This document shows, piece after piece, positions 15,623 through 23,300 of a stretch of 23,833 bases of DNA. Made by a program: the position numbers and the translations under genes. Below the pieces are notes generated by a model, which had not been told where the DNA came from, did no database searches, and was given only the letters and a program-made list of their open reading frames with translations. Position 1 is the stretch's first letter, and each line of letters begins with the position of its first letter. This DNA comes from a virus: positions 1 to 23,833 of the IMG/VR virus record IMGVR_UViG_3300037357_000149; one strand, written 5' to 3'.

Positions 15623-16362
15623 GCCGCGAGAATCCTTCGCGCGGCGATTTCGCAGTTACGCCGGTCGAGCTCGATACCGACCCCGCGCCGCTTCTGCTTC
15701 ACCGCGGCCACTAGCGTCGTGCCGCTCCCGGCGAAAGGATCGAGCACCGTCGCCCCTTCCGGAACGCACTGCACCAGCTGCTCCATCAGCCGCGTCGGCT
15801 TGCCCGTCAGGTGGTGCTTGTCACTTTGCAGCACCGGGATCGTGAAGCTGCCCGGCCACGGACCGCCGTGCGTCGCAATTTTGCAGCGCCCGTTCGTGCC
15901 CCACAGCACGTACTCGCACTGATGACGGAAGTAACCCTTGTGCGGCGCGCGCGCTGCGCCCGTCTTGTCCCAGCTGACCAGGCCGCGCCAGAGCCACCCG
16001 CCGCCCTGGATCGCATCCGACGCGGTAGGCAGCTGCCGCCAGTCCGAGAACATCAGGATGTAGCCGCGATCGGCAGTCAAACCCCGGCAGTCCGAGAGCC
16101 ACAGGTTGCACCACCGCGCCCAGCTCCGCGCGTCGCGATTATCGCCGCTGAAGGTGCTCCGCCGTGCCTTCGTTCCTGAGTGCTTGTATTTTTTGACGGG
16201 ATCTCCCATGCGATCGCCGCGCGTGAAGCCGCCGCTCGAATACGGTGGGTCCGTGATCACGGCGTCGACGGGAAGGCCGCCCAGCTCGCCGGCCACGCGC
16301 AGCACGTCGCCACAGTACAGCGTGATGCCGCGGCCCCGGAAGAACGGCTGCGGCTTATTCAT
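15619..16362 (-). CDS. Orphan beta-class DNA methyltransferase, 247 aa
   Basis: It probably transfers a methyl group from S-adenosylmethionine to adenine N6 (or cytosine N4) in DNA. Catalytic motif IV DPPY is at residues 38-41, preceded by DAVIT. Motif I, DPFAGSGTT, lies near the C-terminus at 208-216, followed by GIELD (229-233). HLTGKPTRLMEQLV (184-197) sits before motif I as in the family. Motif IV before motif I defines the beta order. The length is normal for a complete stand-alone enzyme with a small recognition region around 45-75. No restriction endonuclease is adjacent. It overlaps the upstream adaptor gene by 8 nt and the downstream nozzle gene by 4 nt, so it is translated within the virion operon. 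Likely roles are protecting phage DNA from host restriction or marking it for packaging (inference). Confidence 0.93.
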   Translation of the reverse strand: MNKPQPFFRGRGITLYCGDVLRVAGELGGLPVDAVITDPPYSSGGFTRGDRMGDPVKKYKHSGTKARRSTFSGDNRDARSWARWCNLWLSDCRGLTADRGYILMFSDWRQLPTASDAIQGGGWLWRGLVSWDKTGAARAPHKGYFRHQCEYVLWGTNGRCKIATHGGPWPGSFTIPVLQSDKHHLTGKPTRLMEQLVQCVPEGATVLDPFAGSGTTLVAAVKQKRRGVGIELDRRNCEIAARRILAA

Positions 16363-17041
16363 CCGGGCCCCAGTACTTCAACATCACCTGCTCGTACATC
16401 GCGACCCGCTGGTCGAAGTGGTCCGCCATCTCTGGCATGGCCCCTTCGCTCTGCTTCCTCCGAGCCTCGGCCAGCATTCCGTACTGGAAGTAGTCCCCGA
16501 TCGGCGACGCAATCTGCACCACCGAGCTGCCCAGCGCAATCGCCGCCGGAAATTGGTGAAAGATCACCGCCAGCATCCCCGCGTTCCCGCTGCTCGATGG
16601 GTTCTGGTAAAGCGTGATCGTCCCCACCCCGCCGGCGTCCATGCTGTACCTGGTCACAATTCCAGTCGTCGTCGGCCACGTCGCGTCCAGCGCATTCAAA
16701 TCCCGCACCGTCGAAGGCCTCAGCCTCAGCGGAGTCCCGTCCCCTCCCGACGTCGTGATCGAAACGTGAATCGTATCGATGTGCCCCTCCGGAACCGGAT
16801 ACACGGCCGTTCCCGGCTCTACCGTCGTCAACGTGTCCCGCTCGACGAACACCCCGCACCGGTGCGCCAGGCGCTTCGCGTATTCATCCGCCCACTGATA
16901 GAATTCGCTTCCATCCGCCAGGCACCAGCTCACGTCCCCCAGGCTCGTCGCCCCCAGCGTGGGCAACATTTCGTCGATCACCTGCGCGATGTCGACGCCC
17001 GCGATCCCGGCGCCTTGCGGATTGAAAAAAAGTAGCAGCAT
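16355..17041 (-). CDS. Head-tail adaptor/tail tube-like protein, 228 aa
   Basis: ATG at 17041; TAA at 16355 overlaps the methyltransferase start by 8 nt. The sequence has the pattern of phage tail adaptor proteins (T7 gp11-like): an N-terminal helical region with YQWADEYAKRLAHRCGVF, then YPVPEGHIDTIHVSI, TPLRLRPSTVRDLNALDATWPTTTG, a strand pair ending in ITLYQNP, and a C-terminal helix bundle with YFQYGMLAEARRKQS and DQRVAMYEQVML. The 'Y-x-x-P..H....V', 'L..LD..W....G.P/I' and 'l.lyP.P' pattern is common in these connectors. It precedes the nozzle-like gene, as gp11 precedes gp12 in T7, with only the methyltransferase between them. No strong ribosome binding site is seen, only AAGG close to the ATG. 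Confidence 0.8.
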   Translation of the reverse strand: MLLLFFNPQGAGIAGVDIAQVIDEMLPTLGATSLGDVSWCLADGSEFYQWADEYAKRLAHRCGVFVERDTLTTVEPGTAVYPVPEGHIDTIHVSITTSGGDGTPLRLRPSTVRDLNALDATWPTTTGIVTRYSMDAGGVGTITLYQNPSSSGNAGMLAVIFHQFPAAIALGSSVVQIASPIGDYFQYGMLAEARRKQSEGAMPEMADHFDQRVAMYEQVMLKYWGPDE

Positions 17042-17071
17042 GCCTTATTCGCGTTCATTCACGGCCGGAAC

Positions 17072-18427
17072 TTATGCGTCGTATCCCCAAGCCAGGATGT
17101 CGCCCACCACGCTCGCCCCCGTGTCGTAGCGCAGCACGTTGTTGATCGCGCTCAACGGAATCGGCCGCGACGGCGTGTAAATCTGGTTCAGATACCCCCA
17201 CGTCACCGTCGACGCCCACAGCCGGTTTGCCGCCGAGCTCGTCCCGTCGTAGATGTACAGAATGCCCGCGCCCGCCGAAAGGATCACCTGAATCCCTTCG
17301 ATGAACGCCGTCTTTCCGCTGGCCGGCGTGTGGATCGCCTGCGAAGTCTGGCTGGCGCTCAGAATCGCATGCGCGCGCCACGGCGTCTGCGTCGCTCCGC
17401 CTCCGCCGCCCGAAGGAACATTCTGCACCGGCAGGCATCCCGCGGCCGCCGCCGTGATCGAGACGGTGTTGATCTGGGTGATATTGTCCACCCACGCCGT
17501 CGCCCCTTGGTTCGCCGTCACCGTTCCGCTCACCGGCTGCGTCGTCGTTCCCACCGGGTCGACCCGCAGCGGAGTCGCCGTGATCCCCAGCTCCGCTCCA
17601 TCCGCGTTGCGCCGCAGGTTCACATGGAATGCCCGGAAGCTGGTGATGCGCGCATACCCCGCCTGGCCCGCGCCCGGCGCGGTTGCCGAATCGTTGAATA
17701 CCCCGCCCACCACCTCCGTGGGACTGGCGCCGTCCGTGTACGCCGAGCGGTCCACCTGCGAATACCCGCCGCCCACCTGCTTCACCACGTCCACCTTCAG
17801 CGCGTACACCGGCCCGCTCAAGGTGGTGATGTTCGCGAAATTCGTCCCGTCCGTCACCTTGATCGGCCACGCGTTGGCAATCGCGGCCGCGGTCCCCTGG
17901 TTCGCCGTTACCGTTCCGCTCACCGCCGAAGTCCCGCTCAGCGCCACCGTGCCCGCCACAGTGACCGTATTCGTAATGGTGGTGACGGTTCCGATATTCC
18001 ACGCCCCCGATTGCGTCGCAGCCACCGTGCCCGACACCGCCACCGTCCCGGCCACCGTAACCGTTCCCGCGATCGACACCGGAATAGTGTCGACGAACGC
18101 GGCTCCGTTCGACACCCGCACAGCCACCGGAGTAGTGGCTCCAGCGCTCACCGCCAACGTCGTCGCCGAGGCGTTCACCACCGGTACATTCGCGCCCGAT
18201 GCGTCCACGCACAGATTTGCGGCCGTCGGATTGTTGACGATCACCGCGGCCTCGACGCTGGTCACATACACCCCGAGGCCGCCGTCCACCGTCGCCGGCA
18301 GGTAATTCTCGTCGCCCTCGATCCCCGTCGAGAGCTTGATCACCTGCATGTGCGAGCCCGACGTCGACCCCTGGCTGGTCTTAACCGTCGCCCCCGCGCC
18401 CTGTGTGTACCCTAAATTGTCAGCCAT
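17072..18427 (-). CDS. GTV-repeat virion protein, 451 aa
   Basis: ATG at 18427 has AAGGGAAA about 10 nt upstream and follows a heptamer spacer. The protein is almost all beta and poor in charge. Two blocks of hexad repeats are visible: GTV at residues 121, 127 and 133, and GT at 159, 165 and 171, followed by VSGTVTANQG; VSGTVTANQG returns at 299-308. Such 'VSGTVxVxGTV' tracts are common in phage and prophage surface or tail proteins and probably form a narrow beta solenoid. The C-terminal 110 residues (about 345-451) form a compact beta domain with GKTAFIEGIQVILSAGAGILYIYDGT, resembling small decoration or fibre-head domains. It probably sits on the virion surface or tail; the exact place is unknown. 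Confidence 0.75.
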   Translation of the reverse strand: MADNLGYTQGAGATVKTSQGSTSGSHMQVIKLSTGIEGDENYLPATVDGGLGVYVTSVEAAVIVNNPTAANLCVDASGANVPVVNASATTLAVSAGATTPVAVRVSNGAAFVDTIPVSIAGTVTVAGTVAVSGTVAATQSGAWNIGTVTTITNTVTVAGTVALSGTSAVSGTVTANQGTAAAIANAWPIKVTDGTNFANITTLSGPVYALKVDVVKQVGGGYSQVDRSAYTDGASPTEVVGGVFNDSATAPGAGQAGYARITSFRAFHVNLRRNADGAELGITATPLRVDPVGTTTQPVSGTVTANQGATAWVDNITQINTVSITAAAAGCLPVQNVPSGGGGGATQTPWRAHAILSASQTSQAIHTPASGKTAFIEGIQVILSAGAGILYIYDGTSSAANRLWASTVTWGYLNQIYTPSRPIPLSAINNVLRYDTGASVVGDILAWGYDA

Positions 18428-18464
18428 GGTGTTGTGTTTCCCTTCGGCTTACGCCTTTTCCGTA

Positions 18465-18494
18465 ACTGGCCACCGGCCACCGGCCACCGGCCAC
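18465..18494 (-). repeat. Intergenic 30-nt heptamer element
   Basis: On the + strand: ACTGGCC ACCGGCC ACCGGCC ACCGGCC plus AC. It begins 7 nt after the stop of the second adaptor-like gene. The flank TTTTCCGTA before it matches the flank of the copy at 20170, so the element is longer than the heptamers alone. Confidence 0.85.
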
Positions 18495-18501
18495 TTCTTC
18501 T

Positions 18502-19212
18502 TCAACGCAGCATGATCAGTTTCGACCGGTCGAACAGCTCCATCTCGAACGGCTCTTTGTCGTACCCGCTGCCGATATTCCGCGCCCGCACGTAATTGCC
18601 GTAGGCCTGCGCCCCGTCCAGAAAGCGGTTGAAATAAGTCAGCACCTTCTGGAATTCCTGGCCGCCTTCCTTCATCCGCAGCCGGTACACCGCGTAGTCC
18701 ACCAGGTCCGGATGATGTTCCTCCGGAATTTGCGGCACGTCCGTGTCGCTCACCAGCGGCACCGGTGCCTGCGCGTAAGTGATGTTGATGGCCAGCTCTT
18801 CTTCCACCTGCGGGTACACGACCATGAAGTCGAACCCCAGCGCCGCGTACCGCAGCGGAGCCGTAGCCGTCGTCGTCTGCCATCCCGAATCGAACAGGTC
18901 CAGGTCCTGTATCCGCGTCGGCCGCACCCGCGTCCCGGTCAGCAGAGTCACCCGCAACGGCAGCAGCCAATCTGGATAACTAGACCGCATGTGATAAAAG
19001 GGCGTCGTCACGTCCACTCCGTAGGCCGGCAGTGTGAACGTCGCCGTAGTCTCCAGCGCCAGGGTCAGCAGCACGAAAAAACGCTGTGCCTCATTCAGCG
19101 CAGCCGTCACTTCGCCGCCGGCTCCGTAGTACACCGCCGACGGAGCCGTGTCGCCGGCATCGATTTCGTCCAACCGCTCCAGCGTGCGATTGCTCATGTC
19201 CTCCAGGTTCAC
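18502..19212 (-). CDS. Second head-tail adaptor-like protein, 236 aa (231 from the ATG)
   Basis: Two starts are possible. GTG at 19212 has GGTGA about 6 nt upstream; ATG at 19197 has GGAGG, but only 2 nt away. I give the longer form. The sequence follows the adaptor pattern: N-terminal helices (TLERLDEIDAGD, ALNEAQRFFVLLTLALE), central strands with LPLRVTLLTGTRVRPTRIQDLDLFDSGWQ, a strand pair MVVYPQVEEELAINITYAQAP, and C-terminal helices VDYAVYRLRMKEGGQEF and LDGAQAYGNYVRARN. It shares this layout with the 228-aa and 292-aa proteins, although direct identity looks low. Probable role: part of the ring joining the portal to the tail. The gap to the upstream gene is 52 nt. Confidence 0.7.
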   Translation of the reverse strand: MNLEDMSNRTLERLDEIDAGDTAPSAVYYGAGGEVTAALNEAQRFFVLLTLALETTATFTLPAYGVDVTTPFYHMRSSYPDWLLPLRVTLLTGTRVRPTRIQDLDLFDSGWQTTTATAPLRYAALGFDFMVVYPQVEEELAINITYAQAPVPLVSDTDVPQIPEEHHPDLVDYAVYRLRMKEGGQEFQKVLTYFNRFLDGAQAYGNYVRARNIGSGYDKEPFEMELFDRSKLIMLR

Positions 19213-19264
19213 GTTGCTTCACCATGCCCCTGCGCCGGAGGCGCGCTGGCCGCCACGCAGTGGC

Positions 19265-20143
19265 TCATCGGACCACCCGCCGTATCCGGTACCCCACCAA
19301 TCCCGCCGGCATCCGTATCTCCGGAGGCCTCCGCCGCATTCCATCCAGCCGCATCATCTCCGCCAGGTCTTCGTGGAACAGCGCCTCGTACCCTTCGGCC
19401 GAATTGAAATCTTTCACCTGGAGAGCGATACTCGCGCGCACCCCGTCCAGAATGGCTTTCTGTGGCACCCACGGCATCGGGCCGCCGCTGGTGTTCTCTC
19501 CCGAAAAGCCCAGCGCCGCCTTCGTGTACCGCAGCGGAAATCCCCAGGCCCACAGCGGAGCCGGAACCAACTGCACCACGTGCAGCACCGGCGGATTCGC
19601 TTCGCTGGTGTCCGCCGCCATCGCCCAGGCCTCCGCGCATCCCGGATCCCTCAGCGGCCAGTACGACTCGATGGCCCCCTTCTTCGACCAGTCCGCCAGC
19701 GGCCGCCCGGTGACCGGATTCTGGATGCTCAGCACGTCCTTGCAATCCGCCGGCAGCTCGTACTCGTCCTGGTAAATCCAAAAGCTCGCCGCCGCGTTGG
19801 TGCATCCCTCATACACCCGGTCGAGTGTTCCCGCCGTCGCGCTGACGAACGTGAAAGTGTATTCCGCCGCGTCCGCCATCGCCCGGAACATCATCCCGGT
19901 CATCGCCGGGGTGAACGTCGTCCCCGTGCCCGTCACCGTGTTCACGCCCTGCGTCAGGCTCACGGTCCCGGTCGAATAGGCCGCCACGCTCTCGAACAGC
20001 GTCTCCACTTCCAGGCCCTTCCATGGACAGTGATCCAGGATCTGTCCGTACCGGTTGGCAATGTACTCGTCGATCAGGTCCGTCGAAAATCCCGGCGCAC
20101 TGACCGAAAGCGAAAGCCGTATCTGTCCCCAAGTCGTCGACAT
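19265..20143 (-). CDS. First head-tail adaptor-like protein with inserted beta domain, 292 aa
   Basis: ATG at 20143 with a purine-rich GGGGCTGAGGA directly upstream. Residues 1-50 are helical (LSVSAPGFSTDLIDEYIANRYGQIL). Residues about 58-105 hold a beta insertion with VSLTQGVNTVTGTGTTF, a motif often seen in phage connector and tail proteins. Then come YQDEYELPADCKDVLSI (a Y/E-x-x-LP-x-D/H pattern of adaptors), strands VLHVVQLVPAP, and C-terminal helices ILDGVRASIALQVKDF and GYEALFHEDLAEMMRLDGM. Read as a connector protein, it would bind the portal or the next ring. It follows a heptamer spacer and starts the connector block. Confidence 0.7.
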   Translation of the reverse strand: MSTTWGQIRLSLSVSAPGFSTDLIDEYIANRYGQILDHCPWKGLEVETLFESVAAYSTGTVSLTQGVNTVTGTGTTFTPAMTGMMFRAMADAAEYTFTFVSATAGTLDRVYEGCTNAAASFWIYQDEYELPADCKDVLSIQNPVTGRPLADWSKKGAIESYWPLRDPGCAEAWAMAADTSEANPPVLHVVQLVPAPLWAWGFPLRYTKAALGFSGENTSGGPMPWVPQKAILDGVRASIALQVKDFNSAEGYEALFHEDLAEMMRLDGMRRRPPEIRMPAGLVGYRIRRVVR

Positions 20144-20169
20144 TCCTCAGCCCCGTGGTCCCTTCCGTA

Positions 20170-20199
20170 ACTGGCCACCGGCCACTGGCCACTGGCCGC
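20170..20199 (-). repeat. Intergenic 30-nt heptamer element
   Basis: On the + strand: ACTGGCC ACCGGCC ACTGGCC ACTGGCC plus GC, beginning 3 nt after the stop of the 390-aa gene. The upstream flank CTTCCGTA equals that of the copy at 18465. Confidence 0.85.
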
Positions 20200-20202
20200 T
20201 TC

Positions 20203-21375
20203 TCAATAGCGGTACCAGCAAAGAATCACATCCCCATTCGACAGCGGCGCGGTCAGCTCGCTGTAGTAGCTCACGAAGGTGACCGTGTTGCTGCTCCCGC
20301 CGGTAATGGTGTAGTCCACCCCCCGGTTCATCAGCACGCCATTTAGGAACACCTGCAGGCTCGCCGCCGGATTCGGCGTGTGCGCAAGTGTGTAATCGAG
20401 CGCATCCACCTGCGTCGGCGTCTCGTCGTCGCTGAAGTTCGCGCCGGCTGCTCCTGGAGCGCCAGGGGCCCAGGAGGTCCCGTTCCACGCCAGCACCTGC
20501 GCCGTCGTCGCGCCGTTCTGTGCAATCTGCCCCGGCAGCAGCGATCCGCTGATCGATGACAGCCCCGGAAGCTGCGCCGCCGTCGCAAGTCCGGAGATCA
20601 GACTGAACGAATAATCCCCGCTCTTCGGCGTGATGATTCCGGTGCGCCCGAACACGCTGGTGACCGCCCCGCCGCTGCCACCCCCGCCGGCCGCGCACGC
20701 AGCCGGCCCCCAGTCCGACCCGCTCCAGATCAGACACTGCGCGGCCGTCGCGCCGCCTTGTGCGATCTGCGATAGGTTCAGCGATCCATTCAACCCCGAC
20801 AGGTTCGGAAGCTGGCCAGCCGTAGCGCTGCCCGAAAGCTGGCTGAACGCGTAATCGCCATTCGCCGCGGTGATCGTTCCGGTGCGCCCGAAGACGCTGG
20901 TGATCGTGCCGGCGCAGTCCCCAGGCGCCCAGGCCGACGTGTCCGCGCTCCAAACCGGGCATTGCCCGTCCGTCGCCGCGTCCTGCGCCAGTTGCGACAA
21001 ATTCAGGACGCCGTTGTATCCGGCCAGGTCCGGAAGCTGGTCTGCCGTCGCCGTGCCGCCGATTAGGCTGAACGAGTAGTCGCCGCTGGTCGCCACCACC
21101 ACACCGCTGCGTCCGAACACGCTCGTCACCGAGCCCGAAGCTCCGCACGGCGCGCCCGTCCCATTCACCAACACGCAATCCGTGCCGGACCCATCGGTAA
21201 CACCGTCCAACAGGCCAAGCGAGTTAATCACAGCCGCGCGCGAAAGCTGGAACGCCGCGCCCTTGCCTACCGCGACCTGGCCGGCCGCCGGTTGCGGCCC
21301 GTTCACCTGGCTCTGCCCCATCAGCAGCAGCGCCAGCGCCACCAGTCCCGCCAGCACAACACGCGCCTGGCGCAT
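20203..21375 (-). CDS. Fibre-like protein with signal-peptide-like N-terminus and three long repeats, 390 aa
   Basis: ATG at 21375 lies 4 nt after the stop of the 101-aa gene. Residues 1-22 (two Arg, then VVLAGLVALALLLMG) look like a Sec signal peptide or membrane anchor, which is unusual for a virion protein. Residues 82-308 hold three repeats of about 75 residues, each starting TSVFGRTGxIT..GDYSFS and continuing with QLPxL, G.LNLSQIAQ..AT..Q and W...WAP. The SVFGRTG..GDY motif is well known in phage tail-fibre and knob proteins. The C-terminus (about 320-390) contains PAASLQVFLNGVLMNRGVDYT and ends GDVILCWYRY, a common small fibre-tip domain. It may be a fibre, or a protein exported to the host surface. 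It sits among head genes, not tail-end genes. Confidence 0.8.
   Translation of the reverse strand: MRQARVVLAGLVALALLLMGQSQVNGPQPAAGQVAVGKGAAFQLSRAAVINSLGLLDGVTDGSGTDCVLVNGTGAPCGASGSVTSVFGRSGVVVATSGDYSFSLIGGTATADQLPDLAGYNGVLNLSQLAQDAATDGQCPVWSADTSAWAPGDCAGTITSVFGRTGTITAANGDYAFSQLSGSATAGQLPNLSGLNGSLNLSQIAQGGATAAQCLIWSGSDWGPAACAAGGGGSGGAVTSVFGRTGIITPKSGDYSFSLISGLATAAQLPGLSSISGSLLPGQIAQNGATTAQVLAWNGTSWAPGAPGAAGANFSDDETPTQVDALDYTLAHTPNPAASLQVFLNGVLMNRGVDYTITGGSSNTVTFVSYYSELTAPLSNGDVILCWYRY
20452..21132 (-). repeat. Three ~75-residue SVFGRTG repeats
   Basis: Protein residues 82-157, 158-237 and 238-308 of the fibre-like gene. DNA similarity is still visible: the + strand has three near-identical tracts around GTGCGCCCGAACACGCTGGT near 20641, 20881 and 21109, which points to fairly recent duplication or gene conversion. 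Confidence 0.85.
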
Positions 21376-21379
21376 GGGC

Positions 21380-21685
21380 CTACACCGCGAAGCGCGCGAT
21401 CGGCGTCGCTCCGGATCCCTGCAGGTAGCAAACCGTGTCGCCCACCTGGAACCCGGTGACCTTCTTCGCGCCCAGCGTGATCACGTAAGTCCCGCCGGCC
21501 GGAATCGTTTCCGTGGTGCCTGCGGGATCGTCCGGGTCCGTAGCCAGCAGCAGGTTCTCGGAGATGTCCGGATTCACAATGGTCACCTGCCGCGCTTCAA
21601 TGATCGGATTGATCACCGCGGTCCAGCCGACCCCGTTCACGCCGGCCTGCGCGTAGATTTGAAAATTGTTGTTCGCCTGCGCCAT
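21380..21685 (-). CDS. Small beta-rich head-region protein, 101 aa
   Basis: The frame is open upstream inside the capsid-like gene, but the natural start is ATG at 21685, 4 nt after that gene's TAA. It encodes MAQANNNFQIYAQAG and an almost all-beta body (RQVTIVNPDISENLLLATD, GGTYVITLG, VGDTVCYLQGSG). The spacing suggests re-initiation after the capsid-like gene, since no strong ribosome binding site is seen. By position it could be a capsid-binding decoration or head-fibre anchor protein. I do not recognise a family. Confidence 0.75.
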   Translation of the reverse strand: MAQANNNFQIYAQAGVNGVGWTAVINPIIEARQVTIVNPDISENLLLATDPDDPAGTTETIPAGGTYVITLGAKKVTGFQVGDTVCYLQGSGATPIARFAV

Positions 21686-21689
21686 GGGA

Positions 21690-22673
21690 TTAGGTGCTGA
21701 ACTGCACCGCGTAGCTGCTTCGCGAGGCGCCGGCACCGTAAACCATCCGCAGCGCGACGTACGGGGTGTCGGTTCCGTCGAACTCCAGCATCACCAGCAC
21801 CGCCAGGTCTCCGTTGTTTGAGAACGAAACCTGCTGCACATGAGTCGAGTCGTTCAGTGGGAGCTGGTACGTCGATGCCAGCATCATAGCGCTCCGCGTG
21901 AAGGCCAAGTTATGCATCGTTGCCGGATCGCTCCCCGTCACTCCGACGAAACGGGAAGGCAGCACGTGAAACCCGCGGTACGAAATCGGAGCCCGGTTCA
22001 GATACTCCGCCTCCACCGTCGGCGTCCCCATGATGGCCGGATTCACCACGTTTGTCAGCGCCAGGAAATTGTCCCAGGTGTTGCCGTTGCTCGCATTTGC
22101 CGTCGTCCGGCCCTTGGCCAGGACAAGATAGCGCGCCTCGTTCTCCGCCGCTGGTATGTTGCTTGCGTCCAGCTCCTGAGCGGCCAGCAGAATATGCGCG
22201 TCCGTGATCGCCGTCCCTGCGGTGCCCACCGCGGCGTTCGTCGTAAAAACCGGGTAAAGCCCCAGCAGATCGCTATCCGTTCGGGCCGCCAGCATCAACG
22301 CCATGATCCGCGTGACGTTCTCGAGCGCGCCCGGATTCGCCAGCATAAGGGCCACAGGAGCGACAGCGGCCGTCTCAATGCAACCAAAATAAACGGAGAC
22401 CCCGGCCCCCGTCTCATCGGTCGTCCCCGCCGAGATCGAGCCTGGGGACGCCCCCCCTCCGTCGGTGGTGAACGCGAAATTATTCGCACCGTCGTCCAGC
22501 GAACCGCCGATGTCGTTCAGAATCGTGCCCGTCGTGTCGGCCGCGACAGCCACCTCCGGGTGATACTCCCGATACACCAGGTTGCCGACCACCATCTCTT
22601 CGTCGACGTACTGCGCCGCGACCGCCGCGATCGCGGTCACCAGTTCCTGGCACTGTGTAAGGGTCGTTGACAT
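21690..22673 (-). CDS. Second major-capsid-like protein, 327 aa
   Basis: ATG at 22673 with AAGGGGG about 5 nt upstream. The C-terminal half shows patterns of HK97-fold coat proteins: ITDAHILLAAQELDASNIP near 155-174, then NEARYLVLAKG, EAEYLNRAPISYRGFHVLPS and HNLAFTRSAMMLAS followed by QLPL. The N-terminus includes NLVYREYHPEVAVAADTTG and a Gly/Ser-rich loop that could be the E-loop. I am fairly sure it is capsid-like. The complication is that the partial gene at the right edge also reads as a major capsid protein, from a different subfamily. One may be the main coat and the other a vertex or minor coat protein. Confidence 0.7.
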   Translation of the reverse strand: MSTTLTQCQELVTAIAAVAAQYVDEEMVVGNLVYREYHPEVAVAADTTGTILNDIGGSLDDGANNFAFTTDGGGASPGSISAGTTDETGAGVSVYFGCIETAAVAPVALMLANPGALENVTRIMALMLAARTDSDLLGLYPVFTTNAAVGTAGTAITDAHILLAAQELDASNIPAAENEARYLVLAKGRTTANASNGNTWDNFLALTNVVNPAIMGTPTVEAEYLNRAPISYRGFHVLPSRFVGVTGSDPATMHNLAFTRSAMMLASTYQLPLNDSTHVQQVSFSNNGDLAVLVMLEFDGTDTPYVALRMVYGAGASRSSYAVQFST

Positions 22674-22682
22674 TCGGCCCCC

Positions 22683-23291
22683 TTAGGCGTTCTGCGCCAC
22701 GATGTAGTACACGAAAATCTCGATCAGCCCCGCCGTCAGCGCCGCCGTCCCCACCGTGATGTTGATCGACCCCGCCGCGCTCATCTTCACCGGACTCGCC
22801 AGCGTCACCGCGCCATTCACCAGCGCGTCGATGGTCAGCGAAGTCTTCGCCGTCGCCCCCAGGATGGAGGTCGCGCTCGATCCCGCCGTGGTTCCGACTG
22901 ATACCGTTGCCGAGCCGCCCGACGTCACCGCAGTCGTCGGGTTGATGGTCGCCCCGATCAGGATCGCGTTCGCGGGAATCGTCGCCGTCAGCTTCGGCGT
23001 GATCGCGCCCGCCGCTCCGCCGTCATTCGCGAAATTGTAGATCGCATGCGCGCACCGCAGCGGCATGATGCCCACCCGGTCGCCCACCACGTCGACGCCG
23101 TACAGCACATTCGGAATCGGCTTGGTCTGGTCCGTGATGTTGAACACGTCGCCGCCCGCCGCCACCAGCGTCGGATTCGCCTCCACCGTGCACGGCACAA
23201 ACGGAGCGCCATTGGACTCCGGCGCCAGGTCCGGAATGTTGTCCGGCGGCTTCACGGTCAGCCCGTACAACTTCGTTTTCTTCACCGCCAT
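22683..23291 (-). CDS. Probable head decoration/stabilisation protein, 202 aa
   Basis: ATG at 23291 follows a strong GGAAGAGGAG ribosome binding site about 9 nt upstream, just past a heptamer spacer. The first 20 residues are basic and extended (MAVKKTKLYGLTVKPPDN). A middle segment has VLYGVDVVGDRVGIMPLRCAHAIYNF. The last 100 residues are Ala/Thr/Gly-rich strands (IPANAILIGATINPTTAV, ATVSVGTTAGSS, GSINITVGTAAL, IEIFVYYI), a pattern common in phage head decoration or fibre proteins. It lies directly downstream of the coat gene, where such proteins usually sit. Exact function is inferred from this position and the beta content. Confidence 0.7.
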   Translation of the reverse strand: MAVKKTKLYGLTVKPPDNIPDLAPESNGAPFVPCTVEANPTLVAAGGDVFNITDQTKPIPNVLYGVDVVGDRVGIMPLRCAHAIYNFANDGGAAGAITPKLTATIPANAILIGATINPTTAVTSGGSATVSVGTTAGSSATSILGATAKTSLTIDALVNGAVTLASPVKMSAAGSINITVGTAALTAGLIEIFVYYIVAQNA

Positions 23292-23300
23292 GGTTTCGTT

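Noticed and set aside
12107-15922. Two long + strand ORFs (581 and 673 codons) opposite the nozzle-like gene
   Set aside because: Both are Arg/His-rich antisense shadows. The minus-strand frame has clear repeats and domain patterns.
21686-21736. Upstream extension of the 101-aa gene to 21736
   Set aside because: The extra 17 residues lie inside the end of the capsid-like gene and read as noise. The ATG at 21685 directly after that gene's stop is more natural.
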